DNA of 64,000 bases, taken from assembly GCF_003382365.1 (NCBI RefSeq), contig NZ_QTSU01000001.1:1178001-1242000 (forward strand), written 5' to 3'. Shown piece by piece: positions 1 through 8,783 of this stretch. Position numbers and translations under genes: made by a program. The notes under the pieces were generated by a model. It was not told the origin of the DNA, did not search any database, and saw only the letters and a program-made list of their open reading frames with translations. This DNA is from Lysobacter silvisoli. GTDB taxonomy: Bacteria > Pseudomonadota > Gammaproteobacteria > Xanthomonadales > Xanthomonadaceae. Each line of letters begins with the position of its first letter. Position 1 is the first letter of the stretch.

Positions 1-74
1 CTGTAGCCGCGGGGGCGTCGAGCCTGCGCATGGCCACCATCAAGACCCAGGGGAAGCGCATTCATGTCGTTTAG
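1..74 (+). CDS. C-terminal tail of an upstream gene (partial)
   Basis: Frame 3 is open from the window edge to a TAG at 72-74 and encodes about 23 residues ending in TQGKRIHVV. It overlaps the first 11 bases of the MMPL gene, which fits the tightly packed same-strand arrangement that follows. Too little is visible to assign a family. It could instead be leader sequence with an open frame by chance. Confidence 0.35.
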   Translation, partial: VAAGASSLRMATIKTQGKRIHVV

Positions 75-2601
75 AGATCGAATCGTAAGCCGATTGTCCG
101 AACACTTCGGGAACGTTCCGGATGCGTTGCGCAAGCGGCGCCTGCTGGTCGGCGTGGTCTTCGTCGCCTTGCTCGCAGCCAGCGTCATGGGCATCGGCAA
201 GCTGCGCATGGACATGACCATCGAGGGCTGGTTCAACAAAGAAGATCCGACCCTGGTCGCGTTCAACCGCTACCACGCGCAGTTCGGCAGCGAGGACGGC
301 GTCTACATCGTCTACAAGCCCAAGGACGGGGACGTGTTCTCGCCGGCTTCCCTGGAGGCGGTGCGCGGCATCCAGGACGATCTGATCAACTTCCGTGCCA
401 AGCTCAAGGAGGGCGAGGCATCCGCGCTGGAGCACATCGTCAAGGTCGACACCCTGGTGAACGCCCCGGTGCTGACGGTCGACGGGGACGTGCTAGCTTC
501 CAAGCAGCTGGTCGGCGACACGGTACCCACCTCGCCCGAGGCGATCGCCCAGATCAAGGCGATCGCGGAATCCGAGAAGCAGCTGCCGCTGCAGTTTTTC
601 TCGCGCGATCACAAGTACGGCGGCATCTACATCGAGACCGACTTCGGCACCGTCCCGGTGGATGCGGAGGCGGTCACCGAGGACACGGTTCTGTCGCTCG
701 ATCAGACCGCATCGCCCGGCGAGGACAAGCCCGGTGAGGACAAGCCGGTCGAGTTCAAGCCCACCGACCAGGCCGATTACCTGAAGCTGTTCGAGGAAAT
801 CAAGAAGATCCTCGGCAAGCCCGAGTACGCCAAGCAGTTCGACTTCTATGCCGTCGGCAACACCGCGGCCGCCGAGCACGATGTGAAGATGTCCGAAGAG
901 ATGGGCATGCTCTACATGGCCGCGTTCGCGATCATCATGGTGCTGCTGTGGTTCCTGTTCCGCTCCGCTTCGGCCGTGGTCTGGTCGATGCTGATCGTGA
1001 TCCTGAGCACGGTCTTCACCCTGGGCGCGGCCGGCCTGCTCGGGCTCACCGTGACCGGTTTCCTGATCCTCACCATCCTACTCATCCTGACCGTGGGCGT
1101 GGCCGATTCGGTGCACACGCTCACCGGCTACACCCGCCTGCGCACCTCCGGCATCGATCATCAGGATGCGTTGCGCCGAACCTACAAGTTCGCCGGCGTG
1201 GCGCTGCTGCTGACCGGTCTGACCAACATGACCGGCACGATGGCGCTGAACATCACGCCGGTCGTGCCGATCCAGAGCTTCGCGATCATGTCCACACTGG
1301 GCATCCTGTTCGCCTTGCTGCTGACCTTCTATCTGCTGCCGGTGCTGATCGACCTGTGGCCGACGGTGCCAAAGAAGAAGACGATCGTCGTGACGCAGGG
1401 CAAGAAGCGGTTCCTGGATTTGCTGCCGCGCCTCAAGTCGACCCTGGACAAGGTCGTCCCGCTGGTGGAGAAGCGCCCGATCGCCTTCATCGTTCCCTTC
1501 ATGCTGGTGCTCGCGTTCTCCATCTACGGCGCGACGCGGGTGAAGATCGACTCGCAGATACTGGACCAGTATCCGGCGGACTCGACCTTCACCCAGAGCG
1601 TGAAGGTGGCGGACGACCACATGATGGGCGCCTACGCCATGGTGCTGTACCTGGATTTCCACGAGGACTTCGCCCTGCAGGATCCGGACGTGCTCAAGGC
1701 CATGGACGAGCTGCAGAAGAAGTTCGAGACCAAGTACGGCAAGTACGTGGTGATGACCAACTCCATCGCCTACGTGGCCAAGGACGCCAACCGCAAGCTC
1801 AACGGCAACGCCGCGGCCTACGACCGCATCCCGGACACGCGCGAAGCCCTGGCGCAAACGCTGTTCATGTTCAACAGCGCGAATCCGAGCGAGCGCCAGC
1901 GCCTGGTCGACGACAACTACCGCAAGGCCAATATCAAGATCTCGCTGCACAGCTACGGCTCGTACGAGTACGACGAGGTCTTTCAGCAGATGCGCGCCGA
2001 CATCGACGAGATGATGGCCAAGCTGAAGGCGAAGTACCCCAAGACCGAGGTATCCATCACCGGCATCTTCGCGCTGGCGATGCAGGCCGCCCAGTACATC
2101 ACCGAGAACCAGGTCATCACCTTCGGCATCGCCCTGGTGGTGGTGAGCGTGATCCTGCTGATGGTATTCGGTTCGTTCAAGGTCGGACTGATCGCGTTGA
2201 TCCCCAACCTGATTCCCGCGCTGCTCGCCCTGGGCGTGCTCGGGGTCACCGGGGTGCCGCTGGATTTCTTCACGATGATGCTGGCGCCGATCATCATCGG
2301 CATCTCGATCGACGACACCGTGCACTTCATCTCGCACTACCAGCAGAAGCTGGCCGAGAAAGGCGATGTCAACGCCGCTCTGCGCGAGACCATGACCGAA
2401 GCCGGTCCGGGCGTGGTGTTCACCGCGCTGATTCTGGGTCTTGGCTTCGGGATCATGGCGATCGCCTCCGCCGCGGGCACGTCCAACATGGGCAAGTTCG
2501 GCGCGCTGGCGATCTTCATGGGCTTGCTCAACGACCTGTTCCTGCTGCCCGCGCTGCTGCTGGCATTCAAGCCGAAGTTCAAAAAGGAGACCGTTGGATG
2601 A
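64..2601 (+). CDS. MMPL/RND-superfamily membrane exporter
   Basis: This 845-residue inner-membrane protein has the two-fold RND/MMPL layout. One transmembrane segment lies near residues 25-45, a large periplasmic domain follows, and two blocks of five to six membrane helices lie at about 285-430 and 690-840. The families known for this layout (HpnN, MmpL, BstA-like) move hydrophobic lipids such as hopanoids, sterols and mycolates. An acidic, lysine- and proline-rich insertion with repeated GEDKP lies near residues 218-230. The ATG at 64 is preceded by a GGGGAAG purine stretch. The stop overlaps the next gene as ATGA, so the pair is probably translationally coupled. The cargo is unknown; lipid export is inferred from the LolA-like and START neighbours. 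Confidence 0.85.
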   Translation: MSFRDRIVSRLSEHFGNVPDALRKRRLLVGVVFVALLAASVMGIGKLRMDMTIEGWFNKEDPTLVAFNRYHAQFGSEDGVYIVYKPKDGDVFSPASLEAVRGIQDDLINFRAKLKEGEASALEHIVKVDTLVNAPVLTVDGDVLASKQLVGDTVPTSPEAIAQIKAIAESEKQLPLQFFSRDHKYGGIYIETDFGTVPVDAEAVTEDTVLSLDQTASPGEDKPGEDKPVEFKPTDQADYLKLFEEIKKILGKPEYAKQFDFYAVGNTAAAEHDVKMSEEMGMLYMAAFAIIMVLLWFLFRSASAVVWSMLIVILSTVFTLGAAGLLGLTVTGFLILTILLILTVGVADSVHTLTGYTRLRTSGIDHQDALRRTYKFAGVALLLTGLTNMTGTMALNITPVVPIQSFAIMSTLGILFALLLTFYLLPVLIDLWPTVPKKKTIVVTQGKKRFLDLLPRLKSTLDKVVPLVEKRPIAFIVPFMLVLAFSIYGATRVKIDSQILDQYPADSTFTQSVKVADDHMMGAYAMVLYLDFHEDFALQDPDVLKAMDELQKKFETKYGKYVVMTNSIAYVAKDANRKLNGNAAAYDRIPDTREALAQTLFMFNSANPSERQRLVDDNYRKANIKISLHSYGSYEYDEVFQQMRADIDEMMAKLKAKYPKTEVSITGIFALAMQAAQYITENQVITFGIALVVVSVILLMVFGSFKVGLIALIPNLIPALLALGVLGVTGVPLDFFTMMLAPIIIGISIDDTVHFISHYQQKLAEKGDVNAALRETMTEAGPGVVFTALILGLGFGIMAIASAAGTSNMGKFGALAIFMGLLNDLFLLPALLLAFKPKFKKETVG

Positions 2602-3521
2602 AAACCGCTTGCCGCATTTTTCTCGCGGCGCTGGTCCTGGCCGCGCCGACGGCCGCCCTGGCGCAGGATGCCCGCGACATCATGATCAAGGTGGACGACG
2701 CGACCAATCACAGCTACTCGTCCTCGGTCCGCCTGGTCAAGTTCTCGACCTGCCGCTACAGCGTGGCCGGCGGCAAGCTGTCCTGTACCGAGAAGCCGCG
2801 CGTGGTGATCTTCGAGTCGTTCAGCAAAAGCCGTCGTCCGGCGGGGCGGCGCGACAACGACAACAAGGGCCTGGACGTCATCATCCAGCCGATCAGCGAC
2901 AAGAACACGGCGATGCTGTCCTGGGGATACGCGGAGGACGACAAGGCCACGGATTCCTGGGTCTACCTGCCGATCCTGAGCAAGGTGAAGCGCATCGTGT
3001 CGGTGGCCGACAGCAACGAGAGCGGAGCGGTATTCGGCTCGGAAGTGTCGGCCGAAGACGCGGATGTGAAGAAGGTGCGGGACTACACCTATAAGTTGCT
3101 GGGCGAGGACACCTTCCGCGGGCGCCCGGTCTGGAAGATCGAGTCGACCCCGACGGCCAGCCGCCGCAAGCGCTCCTACTACGGCCGCATCGTCTCCTTC
3201 GTCGACAAGGAACGGTTCATCGTGCTCAAGGAGGACCTCTACGATCGCTCCGGCAGGCATTACAAGCAGTACTCGGTGCTGGAGACCAAGCAGATCGGCA
3301 ATGTCTGGATGGCCACGAAGGCCGTGATGAACAACCTCACCAAGCGCCGGATCACCAACTGGGAGCACACCGATGTCGCGCTCAACGTCGACATCGATGA
3401 AGAGTTCCTGAGTCAGCGCTCGCTGACCGACTTCGCCTATCGCGAGCGGCACATGCAGGTCTACCGCAAGTATCTGACCCAGGGCAACGCAGGTACACAG
3501 CAGGGAGCAGCAAAGCAATGA
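2598..3521 (+). CDS. LolA-like outer-membrane lipoprotein-sorting protein
   Basis: This 307-residue protein has a clear signal peptide (residues 1-22, ending ALAQDA). The mature part is of the LolA-like beta type seen in proteins annotated as outer membrane lipoprotein-sorting protein, which often sit beside MMPL exporters. A central segment of type SWVYLPILSKVKRI and a following Arg/Lys-rich strand region fit that family. It probably works as a periplasmic carrier that takes a lipid from the MMPL pump. It overlaps both neighbours by 4 bases (ATGA at 2598 and at 3518), so the three genes form one transcriptional and translational unit. The ligand cannot be read from the sequence. Confidence 0.75.
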   Translation: MKTACRIFLAALVLAAPTAALAQDARDIMIKVDDATNHSYSSSVRLVKFSTCRYSVAGGKLSCTEKPRVVIFESFSKSRRPAGRRDNDNKGLDVIIQPISDKNTAMLSWGYAEDDKATDSWVYLPILSKVKRIVSVADSNESGAVFGSEVSAEDADVKKVRDYTYKLLGEDTFRGRPVWKIESTPTASRRKRSYYGRIVSFVDKERFIVLKEDLYDRSGRHYKQYSVLETKQIGNVWMATKAVMNNLTKRRITNWEHTDVALNVDIDEEFLSQRSLTDFAYRERHMQVYRKYLTQGNAGTQQGAAKQ

Positions 3522-4816
3522 ACACGTCCAAAGACAAGGAAATCTACGACTGCATCGTGGTGGGCTCCGGCACCGCCGGCGCCGTGATCGCGCGAGAACT
3601 CAGCCGCAGCGGGCAGAGGGTGCTGATCCTGGAGCGTGGGAAATACATCCCGCTCAAGGAAAACGTCTGGACGCTGGGATCGATGTTCAACGAAGTACCC
3701 GTGGCCGACAAGCTCAAGGACGCCAGGGTGTACGCCGCCGGTGGCTCCAGCGCCATGTTCATGGCGGTCATGGACGAACCGCCGATCGAGGCCTATCGCG
3801 CGCTCGGCATCGATCTGCAACCCGCCTACGACGCGATGCGCCTGCAGGTGCCGCTGGCCGAGATGGCCGATGCGAACATGAGCCCGCAGGCGCACAGGGT
3901 CCGCGAAGCGGCGCTTGCGCTCGGTTACGACTGGAAGAAGAAGCTGATGCTGGTCGACCAGTCCAAGTGCAGCGGCGGCGCCTACTCGTACGAAGCCAAA
4001 TGGAAGGCGCTGACCTTCGTCGACGAAGCGGTGCGCCTGGGCGCGGAGCTGAAGTGCCAGACCCTGGCGGAGCGTGTGTTGATCGAGGACGGGCGAGCGG
4101 TTGGCGTGGAATGCCGGATCGGCGGCAAGAGCGTCCGCTTTCGCGCCGAGCGGGTGGTCGTCAGCGCCGGCTCGCTGGCCACGCCGCTGCTGCTGCGCGA
4201 AAGCGGGTTGCAGCATGTCGCCGCCGGCGGCTACTACATCGACCCTTGCTTCACGCTGTTCGGGCGCGTGCCGGGGCTCAAGGGCGTGGACAGCTTCTGC
4301 GGCACCATGGAAACCACGCTCGAAGACGGCATCGTGCTGAAGGACGCGAACGTGCACAGGCTGCCGTTCCGCATGTTCATGCTGCAGTTCGGGCAGTTCT
4401 CGCGAATGTTCGCTTACCCGGAGAGCATCGGCGTGACGGTCATGGCCCACGACGAAGTCGGAGGCGGGCTTTCGGCCGATGGCCGCTACAACAAGACCCT
4501 GGATTCGGCGGTGTTCGACAAGCTCGCCCGGGGCGAGCAGGCGGCGCGCGCGATACTCGAGCGCGCCGGCGCCGGCTCCATCTTCAAGGCGCCGATGTTC
4601 TCCGGCGGCGCCCTGGGCACCTTGCGCGTGGGCAGCGATGTCGACGCCAGACTCGAAACCAGCGTGCGCGATCTCTACGTCTGCGATGGCTCGCTCATCC
4701 CGGAGAACGGGCGGGTCGCGCCGACGCTGACGCTGCTGTGCCTGGCGAAGTACCTCGCCGACATCCTGACCCAAACCCAGCGTGCGCCCGCAGAAGCCGA
4801 AGCCGTGCCGGCCTGA
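3518..4816 (+). CDS. GMC-family FAD-dependent oxidoreductase
   Basis: This 432-residue flavoprotein has an N-terminal Rossmann motif VVGSGTAGAVIARELS (about residues 13-28), a second FAD-contact region VVVSAGSLATPLLLRESG (about 212-229) and the C-terminal GMC signature region VCDGSLIPENGRVAPTLTL (about 388-406). GMC enzymes oxidise alcohols, sterols and sugars with oxygen or another acceptor. It is short for the family, which is usually 500-600 residues. The Asn that normally sits in the NPTLT-type motif is Ala here (about residue 401). It has no signal peptide, so it should be cytoplasmic. Its coupling to the exporter and carrier genes suggests it oxidises the transported lipid or its precursor; the substrate is not known. 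Confidence 0.8.
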   Translation: MNTSKDKEIYDCIVVGSGTAGAVIARELSRSGQRVLILERGKYIPLKENVWTLGSMFNEVPVADKLKDARVYAAGGSSAMFMAVMDEPPIEAYRALGIDLQPAYDAMRLQVPLAEMADANMSPQAHRVREAALALGYDWKKKLMLVDQSKCSGGAYSYEAKWKALTFVDEAVRLGAELKCQTLAERVLIEDGRAVGVECRIGGKSVRFRAERVVVSAGSLATPLLLRESGLQHVAAGGYYIDPCFTLFGRVPGLKGVDSFCGTMETTLEDGIVLKDANVHRLPFRMFMLQFGQFSRMFAYPESIGVTVMAHDEVGGGLSADGRYNKTLDSAVFDKLARGEQAARAILERAGAGSIFKAPMFSGGALGTLRVGSDVDARLETSVRDLYVCDGSLIPENGRVAPTLTLLCLAKYLADILTQTQRAPAEAEAVPA

Positions 4817-4881
4817 CCGCCGTCACCCCCAGCGGCGCTCGTGTTCCATCAACCAACTCATTGCAAAGACAGGGAGACAGC

Positions 4882-5694
4882 ATGAACGATGTATCCAATA
4901 CCACGGCCACGGACAAGGCCGCACGCCCCAAGAAGGTCAAGGATCCGCTCTGGAAGCGCATCTACTTCGTCTTCAGCCTGTTCGTGATGGCCGTGCTCGT
5001 CGCGCACTTTTCCTGGGTGGCCTCCGGTTCGGCGCAGTGGAAACTGGCCAAGGATGAGGACGGCATCAAGGTGTACGTGATGAAGGCGCCCGGCGATGCC
5101 ATGTTGAAGCTGCGGACGGTGATGGAAGGCGACTACACCCTGTCCCAGCTGGTCTCGCAGCACATCGGCGTCGGCGACACCCTGCAGGTCTGCAAGGAGT
5201 GGATTCCCGGCTGCGTCGACATGAAGCGCATCATGCATTTCAACCCGGCGCGCGGCTACGACCGGGATCTGTGGCGCGTGCAAGTGCCCGGCCCGTTCGC
5301 CGATCGGGAACTGCTGATCTCGACGATTTTCCATCAGGACAAGGCCAGCAAGAAGGTAACGCTGGACGTGGTGGGCATGCCCAACAGCTTGCCGCACACG
5401 CCGGGCGTGGTGCGCCTGGAGCGCATCCATAATCAGTGGACCTACACGCCTCTGGCCAACGGCAAGATGGAAGTGGTGCTGATCCAGGACGTCGGCTTCT
5501 CGGACGTCGGCTTCGTGCCGTACCCGTTGCTGAACCTGACCCTGGTGGACGACAGCCACAAGTTCTTCGCGACCACGCTGCGATCGAGCTTGCTGGAAGA
5601 CAAGTACGTCAACGCCAAAGTGGACATCGTCGACCTCGAGGACATCCGCCGACCGGATGCCGGCAGCCAGGCGGCACAGAGCGCCAGCCCCTGA
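4882..5694 (+). CDS. membrane-anchored START-domain lipid-binding protein
   Basis: This 270-residue protein has a basic N-terminus and one transmembrane helix (about residues 28-48). A START/polyketide-cyclase-type domain follows (about 52-255), with features such as VCKEWIPGCVDMKRI, DRDLWRVQVPGPFADREL and a C-terminal amphipathic helix. START domains form a hydrophobic pocket for sterols, phospholipids or polyketides. The start ATG follows a good ribosome binding site, AGGGAGACAGC. The 65-base gap from the GMC gene contains no obvious terminator, so it is probably part of the same operon. The role is inferred to be membrane-proximal presentation of a lipid to the exporter or oxidases. Confidence 0.8.
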   Translation: MNDVSNTTATDKAARPKKVKDPLWKRIYFVFSLFVMAVLVAHFSWVASGSAQWKLAKDEDGIKVYVMKAPGDAMLKLRTVMEGDYTLSQLVSQHIGVGDTLQVCKEWIPGCVDMKRIMHFNPARGYDRDLWRVQVPGPFADRELLISTIFHQDKASKKVTLDVVGMPNSLPHTPGVVRLERIHNQWTYTPLANGKMEVVLIQDVGFSDVGFVPYPLLNLTLVDDSHKFFATTLRSSLLEDKYVNAKVDIVDLEDIRRPDAGSQAAQSASP

Positions 5695-5787
5695 GCCCCA
5701 AGCAGCGGGGTAGGGCGCTCGCAGCCGGTTGCTCGTGAGCATGCCCAACGGACCCGAAGCACGACCGAGAATGGAAGGAACCAGATC

Positions 5788-7035
5788 ATGACCGCCACCA
5801 CGCTAGAAGCCGAGAAGCCCCAGGAAGCCGGGGCGACTCTGGAGCTGTTCAACCCGTTCCAGCCGGGGTTCGACGAGAACCCCTACGACCACTACCGGAC
5901 GCTGCGCGACACCAACCCGGTGCAGGAACACCCGATGGGGTTCTGGTTCGTGTCCCGCCACGCCGACGTGTCCGCCCTGCTGCGCGACGCCCGGCTGTCC
6001 GTAGCCGACCACAACCTCGCCCCCGGCCCGATGCGCGACCAGTATGAGAAACTCATCGCCAACGCGCCGGTCAAACTGGTGACGCTGTTGGACAGCGACC
6101 CGCCGGACCACACCCGCCTGCGCTCGCTGGTGGGCAAGGTGTTCACGCCGCGCGCGATCGCCGAGCTGGAGCCCATGGTGACCGAACTGGTCGACGACGC
6201 GCTGGACCGCATCGCCGATGCCGGCTCGGTCAACCTGATCGACGCGCTCGCGTTCCCGCTGCCGTTCGCGGTGATCTCCACCATGCTCGGCATGCCGGAC
6301 ACCGATCCCAAGCGGCTGCTCGAATTGACCGAGACGCTGGTCATCGCGCTGGAGCCGGTCGCCGATGCCGACGTGATGACGTCGATCGTCGACGCCGAGG
6401 TCGAGCTGTCCGCCATGATGCGAGAGGTCATCGCCTGGAAGCGCAACAACCCGGCCGACGACCTGCTGACCGCGCTCATCCAGGCGGACCATAACGGCGA
6501 CTTTCTCTCCAACGACGAGCTGGTGGCGCAGATCCTGCTGCTCTTCATCGCCGGCCACCATACGACCGTCAACCTGGTCGGCAACGGCGTCACCGCGCTG
6601 TTGCGCCACCCCGACCAGCTCGCGCTGCTGCGATCGAACCCGGATCTCATCGGCAACGCGGTCGAGGAGTTCCTGCGCTACGACAGTCCTACCCACCAGA
6701 CACGTCGCATCACCCTCACGCCGTATCAGGTCGGAGGCCGGGAAATCCCCGCCGGCGCGATGATGATCGCCTGCCTGGGCGCGGCCAACCGCGACGAGCG
6801 GGCGTTCGGTCCGGATGCCGACGTGCTGCGGATCGACCGCGAGCAGGCCCGTCACCACGTGTCGTTCAGCGTCGGTGCGCACCACTGCCTGGGCTCCGCG
6901 CTCGCCCGACTGGAGGGCAGGGTGGCGATCAGCCGGTTGGTGAACCGGTTCCCCAAACTGGCCTTGTCCGGCCGGGTGCGCTGGAACGGACGCATCAACC
7001 TGCGCGGCGCAACGGACGTCCCGATCAGCGTGTAG
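5788..7035 (+). CDS. cytochrome P450
   Basis: This 415-residue soluble bacterial-type P450 has the heme-binding motif FSVGAHHCLG with Cys367, the K-helix EEFLR and the I-helix IAGHHTT (about residues 254-260). The usual acidic residue before the conserved Thr is His258 here, an uncommon variant of the AGxxT(T) proton-delivery motif. P450s of this size use external ferredoxin and ferredoxin reductase, and neither is encoded in the window. The start ATG follows a GGAAGGAACCAG purine stretch. Its position after the START and GMC genes suggests hydroxylation or other tailoring of the same lipid-like substrate. The substrate cannot be named. Confidence 0.92.
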   Translation: MTATTLEAEKPQEAGATLELFNPFQPGFDENPYDHYRTLRDTNPVQEHPMGFWFVSRHADVSALLRDARLSVADHNLAPGPMRDQYEKLIANAPVKLVTLLDSDPPDHTRLRSLVGKVFTPRAIAELEPMVTELVDDALDRIADAGSVNLIDALAFPLPFAVISTMLGMPDTDPKRLLELTETLVIALEPVADADVMTSIVDAEVELSAMMREVIAWKRNNPADDLLTALIQADHNGDFLSNDELVAQILLLFIAGHHTTVNLVGNGVTALLRHPDQLALLRSNPDLIGNAVEEFLRYDSPTHQTRRITLTPYQVGGREIPAGAMMIACLGAANRDERAFGPDADVLRIDREQARHHVSFSVGAHHCLGSALARLEGRVAISRLVNRFPKLALSGRVRWNGRINLRGATDVPISV

Positions 7036-7040
7036 GCACG

Positions 7041-7065
7041 TGCCCGACGGGATCGACGTCGGGCA
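7041..7065 (+). terminator. hairpin between P450 and biotin-carrier-like gene
   Basis: TGCCCGAC (7041-7048) and GTCGGGCA (7058-7065) form a perfect 8-bp stem with a 9-base loop just after the P450 stop codon. No T-tract follows, so it may be an attenuator, an RNA stabiliser or a weak terminator rather than a classical intrinsic terminator. Confidence 0.4.
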
Positions 7066-7095
7066 ACTCCCGCAGCTTGCCAATCGAGGCATCCA

Positions 7096-7515
7096 ATGAA
7101 CCTCCGCAGAGTTCGATATCTGCTCCAGCTCATGAAGACGTCAAGCCTGGCCGAAGTCGAGGTCAGGGAGAATGGAGTGGATGTACGCGTCACACGATCG
7201 CCCAGGAGCGAACCGCCACTGATTCAGCCGCAAGCGACGACGATTGCGAGCCTCGGCAAAGCCGAGGCACCGCGGCCGGACGAGCACATCGTCCGTTCGC
7301 CGATGGTCGGCATTTCCTATGCGGCCGCGAGTCCCGATCAGCCTCCTTTCATCAGCGTCGGGAGAACCGTCAAGCGAGGAGATGCGCTCGGGATCGTGGT
7401 GGCATTGGGCATGGCCAGGACCATCAAAGCGGGCGCGTCCGGGACGGTACTCGGAATCCTGGTCGAAAATGGCCAGCCGGTGGAATTCGATCAGCCGTTG
7501 TTCGTCATCGGCTGA
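7096..7515 (+). CDS. biotin carboxyl carrier-like protein lacking the biotinyl lysine
   Basis: This 139-residue protein matches the acetyl-CoA carboxylase carrier (AccB) layout: an N-terminal helical region, a linker, and a C-terminal biotinyl/lipoyl fold (about residues 63-139). Motifs such as [24 protein letters not shown] and PLFVIG are typical. The biotin attachment motif, normally EAMKM, reads VALGM here, so the acceptor lysine is Gly105 (GGC at 7408-7410). The rest of the fold, including the hammerhead strand pattern, is intact, so the protein should fold but cannot be biotinylated at the normal site. It sits 60 bases after the P450 gene on the same strand. It may have a structural or sequestration role, or be an inactive remnant. 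Confidence 0.82.
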   Translation: MNLRRVRYLLQLMKTSSLAEVEVRENGVDVRVTRSPRSEPPLIQPQATTIASLGKAEAPRPDEHIVRSPMVGISYAAASPDQPPFISVGRTVKRGDALGIVVALGMARTIKAGASGTVLGILVENGQPVEFDQPLFVIG

Positions 7516-7562
7516 TCCACTGTAATGCGACTAACATTCTGAAGCGCTATTTTTGCATCATC

Positions 7563-7636
7563 GGCCGGGTGGCAGAGTGGTTATGCAGCGGACTGCAAAT
7601 CCGCATAGGTCGGTTCAATTCCGGCCCCGGCCTCCA
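7563..7636 (+). tRNA. tRNA-Cys (GCA)
   Basis: A complete 74-base cloverleaf is visible. The acceptor stem GGCCGGG (7563-7569) pairs with CCCGGCC (7626-7632). The anticodon stem is GCGGA/TCCGC with loop CTGCAAA (anticodon GCA). The T-arm is GTCGG/CCGGC with loop TTCAATT. The discriminator base is T, as is usual for tRNA-Cys, and the 3' CCA is encoded. The tRNA lies on the + strand after the biotin-carrier-like gene. Confidence 0.97.
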
Positions 7637-8140
7637 ATGTGCGCTTCGAACTGCCGAGTGCCGCGCCCGCAGATCCCGTATCAACGGCGATGGGCAAAGC
7701 GCAGCACGGTAGGCGCGTCCAGTTGGGAGTAGAGACGACCCATCCTGCTTCGCTGCCTGCCGCCGCTTCTCTGAAACAAGATTCGCGGCCGCCTGGCCGC
7801 CGTCCGCAGACGCAAGCGAAAGCACGCTTCAGCCTCGGCAACGCGATTCGTTGCGTGACGCGAACCGCATTTCTGCCAAAGCCGGGATGCGAGTTCGCAA
7901 TCCTGGTACTTATCAATCGCCTCACAACCGCCTGTAATAGAAAAGCCGCTCCCGTTACTCGCTGCCTGTGCGGCAGAACACGACGGGGCCTTCGGAAGGA
8001 TGCCGGAGAGATGACGAAGAAAGACAAGGTTAGTCTTTCCCAAGCCGGGAACTCGCGTCCCGCACTGCCCGCGCCTTCGGTTTCGGCCTCGACGAGGTAA
8101 TCGCCGTCCACGACGACCCTTCCCGTTTAGAGGATCCCCC
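7637..8140. other. 504-bp stretch without a convincing gene
   Basis: I see no supportable gene here. One open frame (7639-8100, +) begins in the tRNA flank and encodes an arginine- and proline-rich sequence without a domain or a clear ribosome binding site. The stretch lies between the tRNA and the DUF2306 gene and may be a decayed part of an insertion at the tRNA. Confidence 0.5.
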
Positions 8141-8782
8141 ATGCTCCGCCTCTTGCTGCGACCGATCCCGCTGATCCTGTTTTTGGTCTTTTTCACCGCC
8201 ATCCCCATCCTGAACTCGCTCGTCAACGTATTCCAGATTCCGACCGGCACCTATCCAGAAGACAGCGCTCGGCTGGCCGTGGCGCCCCTCTCCTGGTTTG
8301 TCCATGTTCTGGCTGGAGTCGCTTTCGGAATCACGGGCCCGGTGCAATTCGTTCGCGCGCTGCGCCAACGCTTCGGCGCGCTGCACCGCGTGTTAGGGCG
8401 GATCTTCGTTGTTTCGGGAGCGATCATCGGCCTGTCGGGTCTGTCGATTCTGGCGCAGGTGACGTCGCAAAGAACGCCCATGGTCGATATCGCCCGCGGT
8501 GTCTTCGGCGTGGCGCTGCTGATCGCGCTCGCCCTGGCAATGGCAGCAATTCGGAACCGGGATTTCCAACGCCACCGCGCCTGGGTGATCCGCGCCTACG
8601 CGGTCGGCATGGGGCTGGGAACCGTCGCGGTAGTGTTCTTCCCGATCTATCTCGTCACGGGCCAGCCCCCCATTGGCCTGGGCTCGGACATCCTCTTCGT
8701 CGCATCCTGGGTCCTGACCATCGTTTTCGCCGAAGTGGTCATCCGTCGCTCCTGCCGCGCGCACCCCAAAGCGTTCGAATGA
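8141..8782 (+). CDS. DUF2306-family integral membrane protein
   Basis: This 213-residue protein has about six hydrophobic segments and the DUF2306-type arrangement. A loop between helices holds RFGALHRVLGRIFV, and a second conserved basic cluster, RNRDFQRHRAWVIRAYAVG, lies around residues 143-161. The family has no established biochemical role. Its conserved histidines and arginines near the membrane suggest cofactor or metal contact, but that is inference. An AGAGGATCCCCC stretch precedes the ATG. The gene lies alone between tRNA-Cys and a copy of the tRNA anticodon arm. Confidence 0.75.
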   Translation: MLRLLLRPIPLILFLVFFTAIPILNSLVNVFQIPTGTYPEDSARLAVAPLSWFVHVLAGVAFGITGPVQFVRALRQRFGALHRVLGRIFVVSGAIIGLSGLSILAQVTSQRTPMVDIARGVFGVALLIALALAMAAIRNRDFQRHRAWVIRAYAVGMGLGTVAVVFFPIYLVTGQPPIGLGSDILFVASWVLTIVFAEVVIRRSCRAHPKAFE

Positions 8783-8783
8783 G

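Noticed and set aside
948-2597. Long plus-strand frame running into the LolA-like gene
   Set aside because: The part before 2598 is an alternate frame of the MMPL gene with Arg/His/Gly-rich noise; only the part from the ATG at 2598 is a real protein.
7639-8100. 153-residue plus-strand open frame after tRNA-Cys
   Set aside because: No ribosome binding site, no recognisable domain, and composition like non-coding GC-rich DNA.
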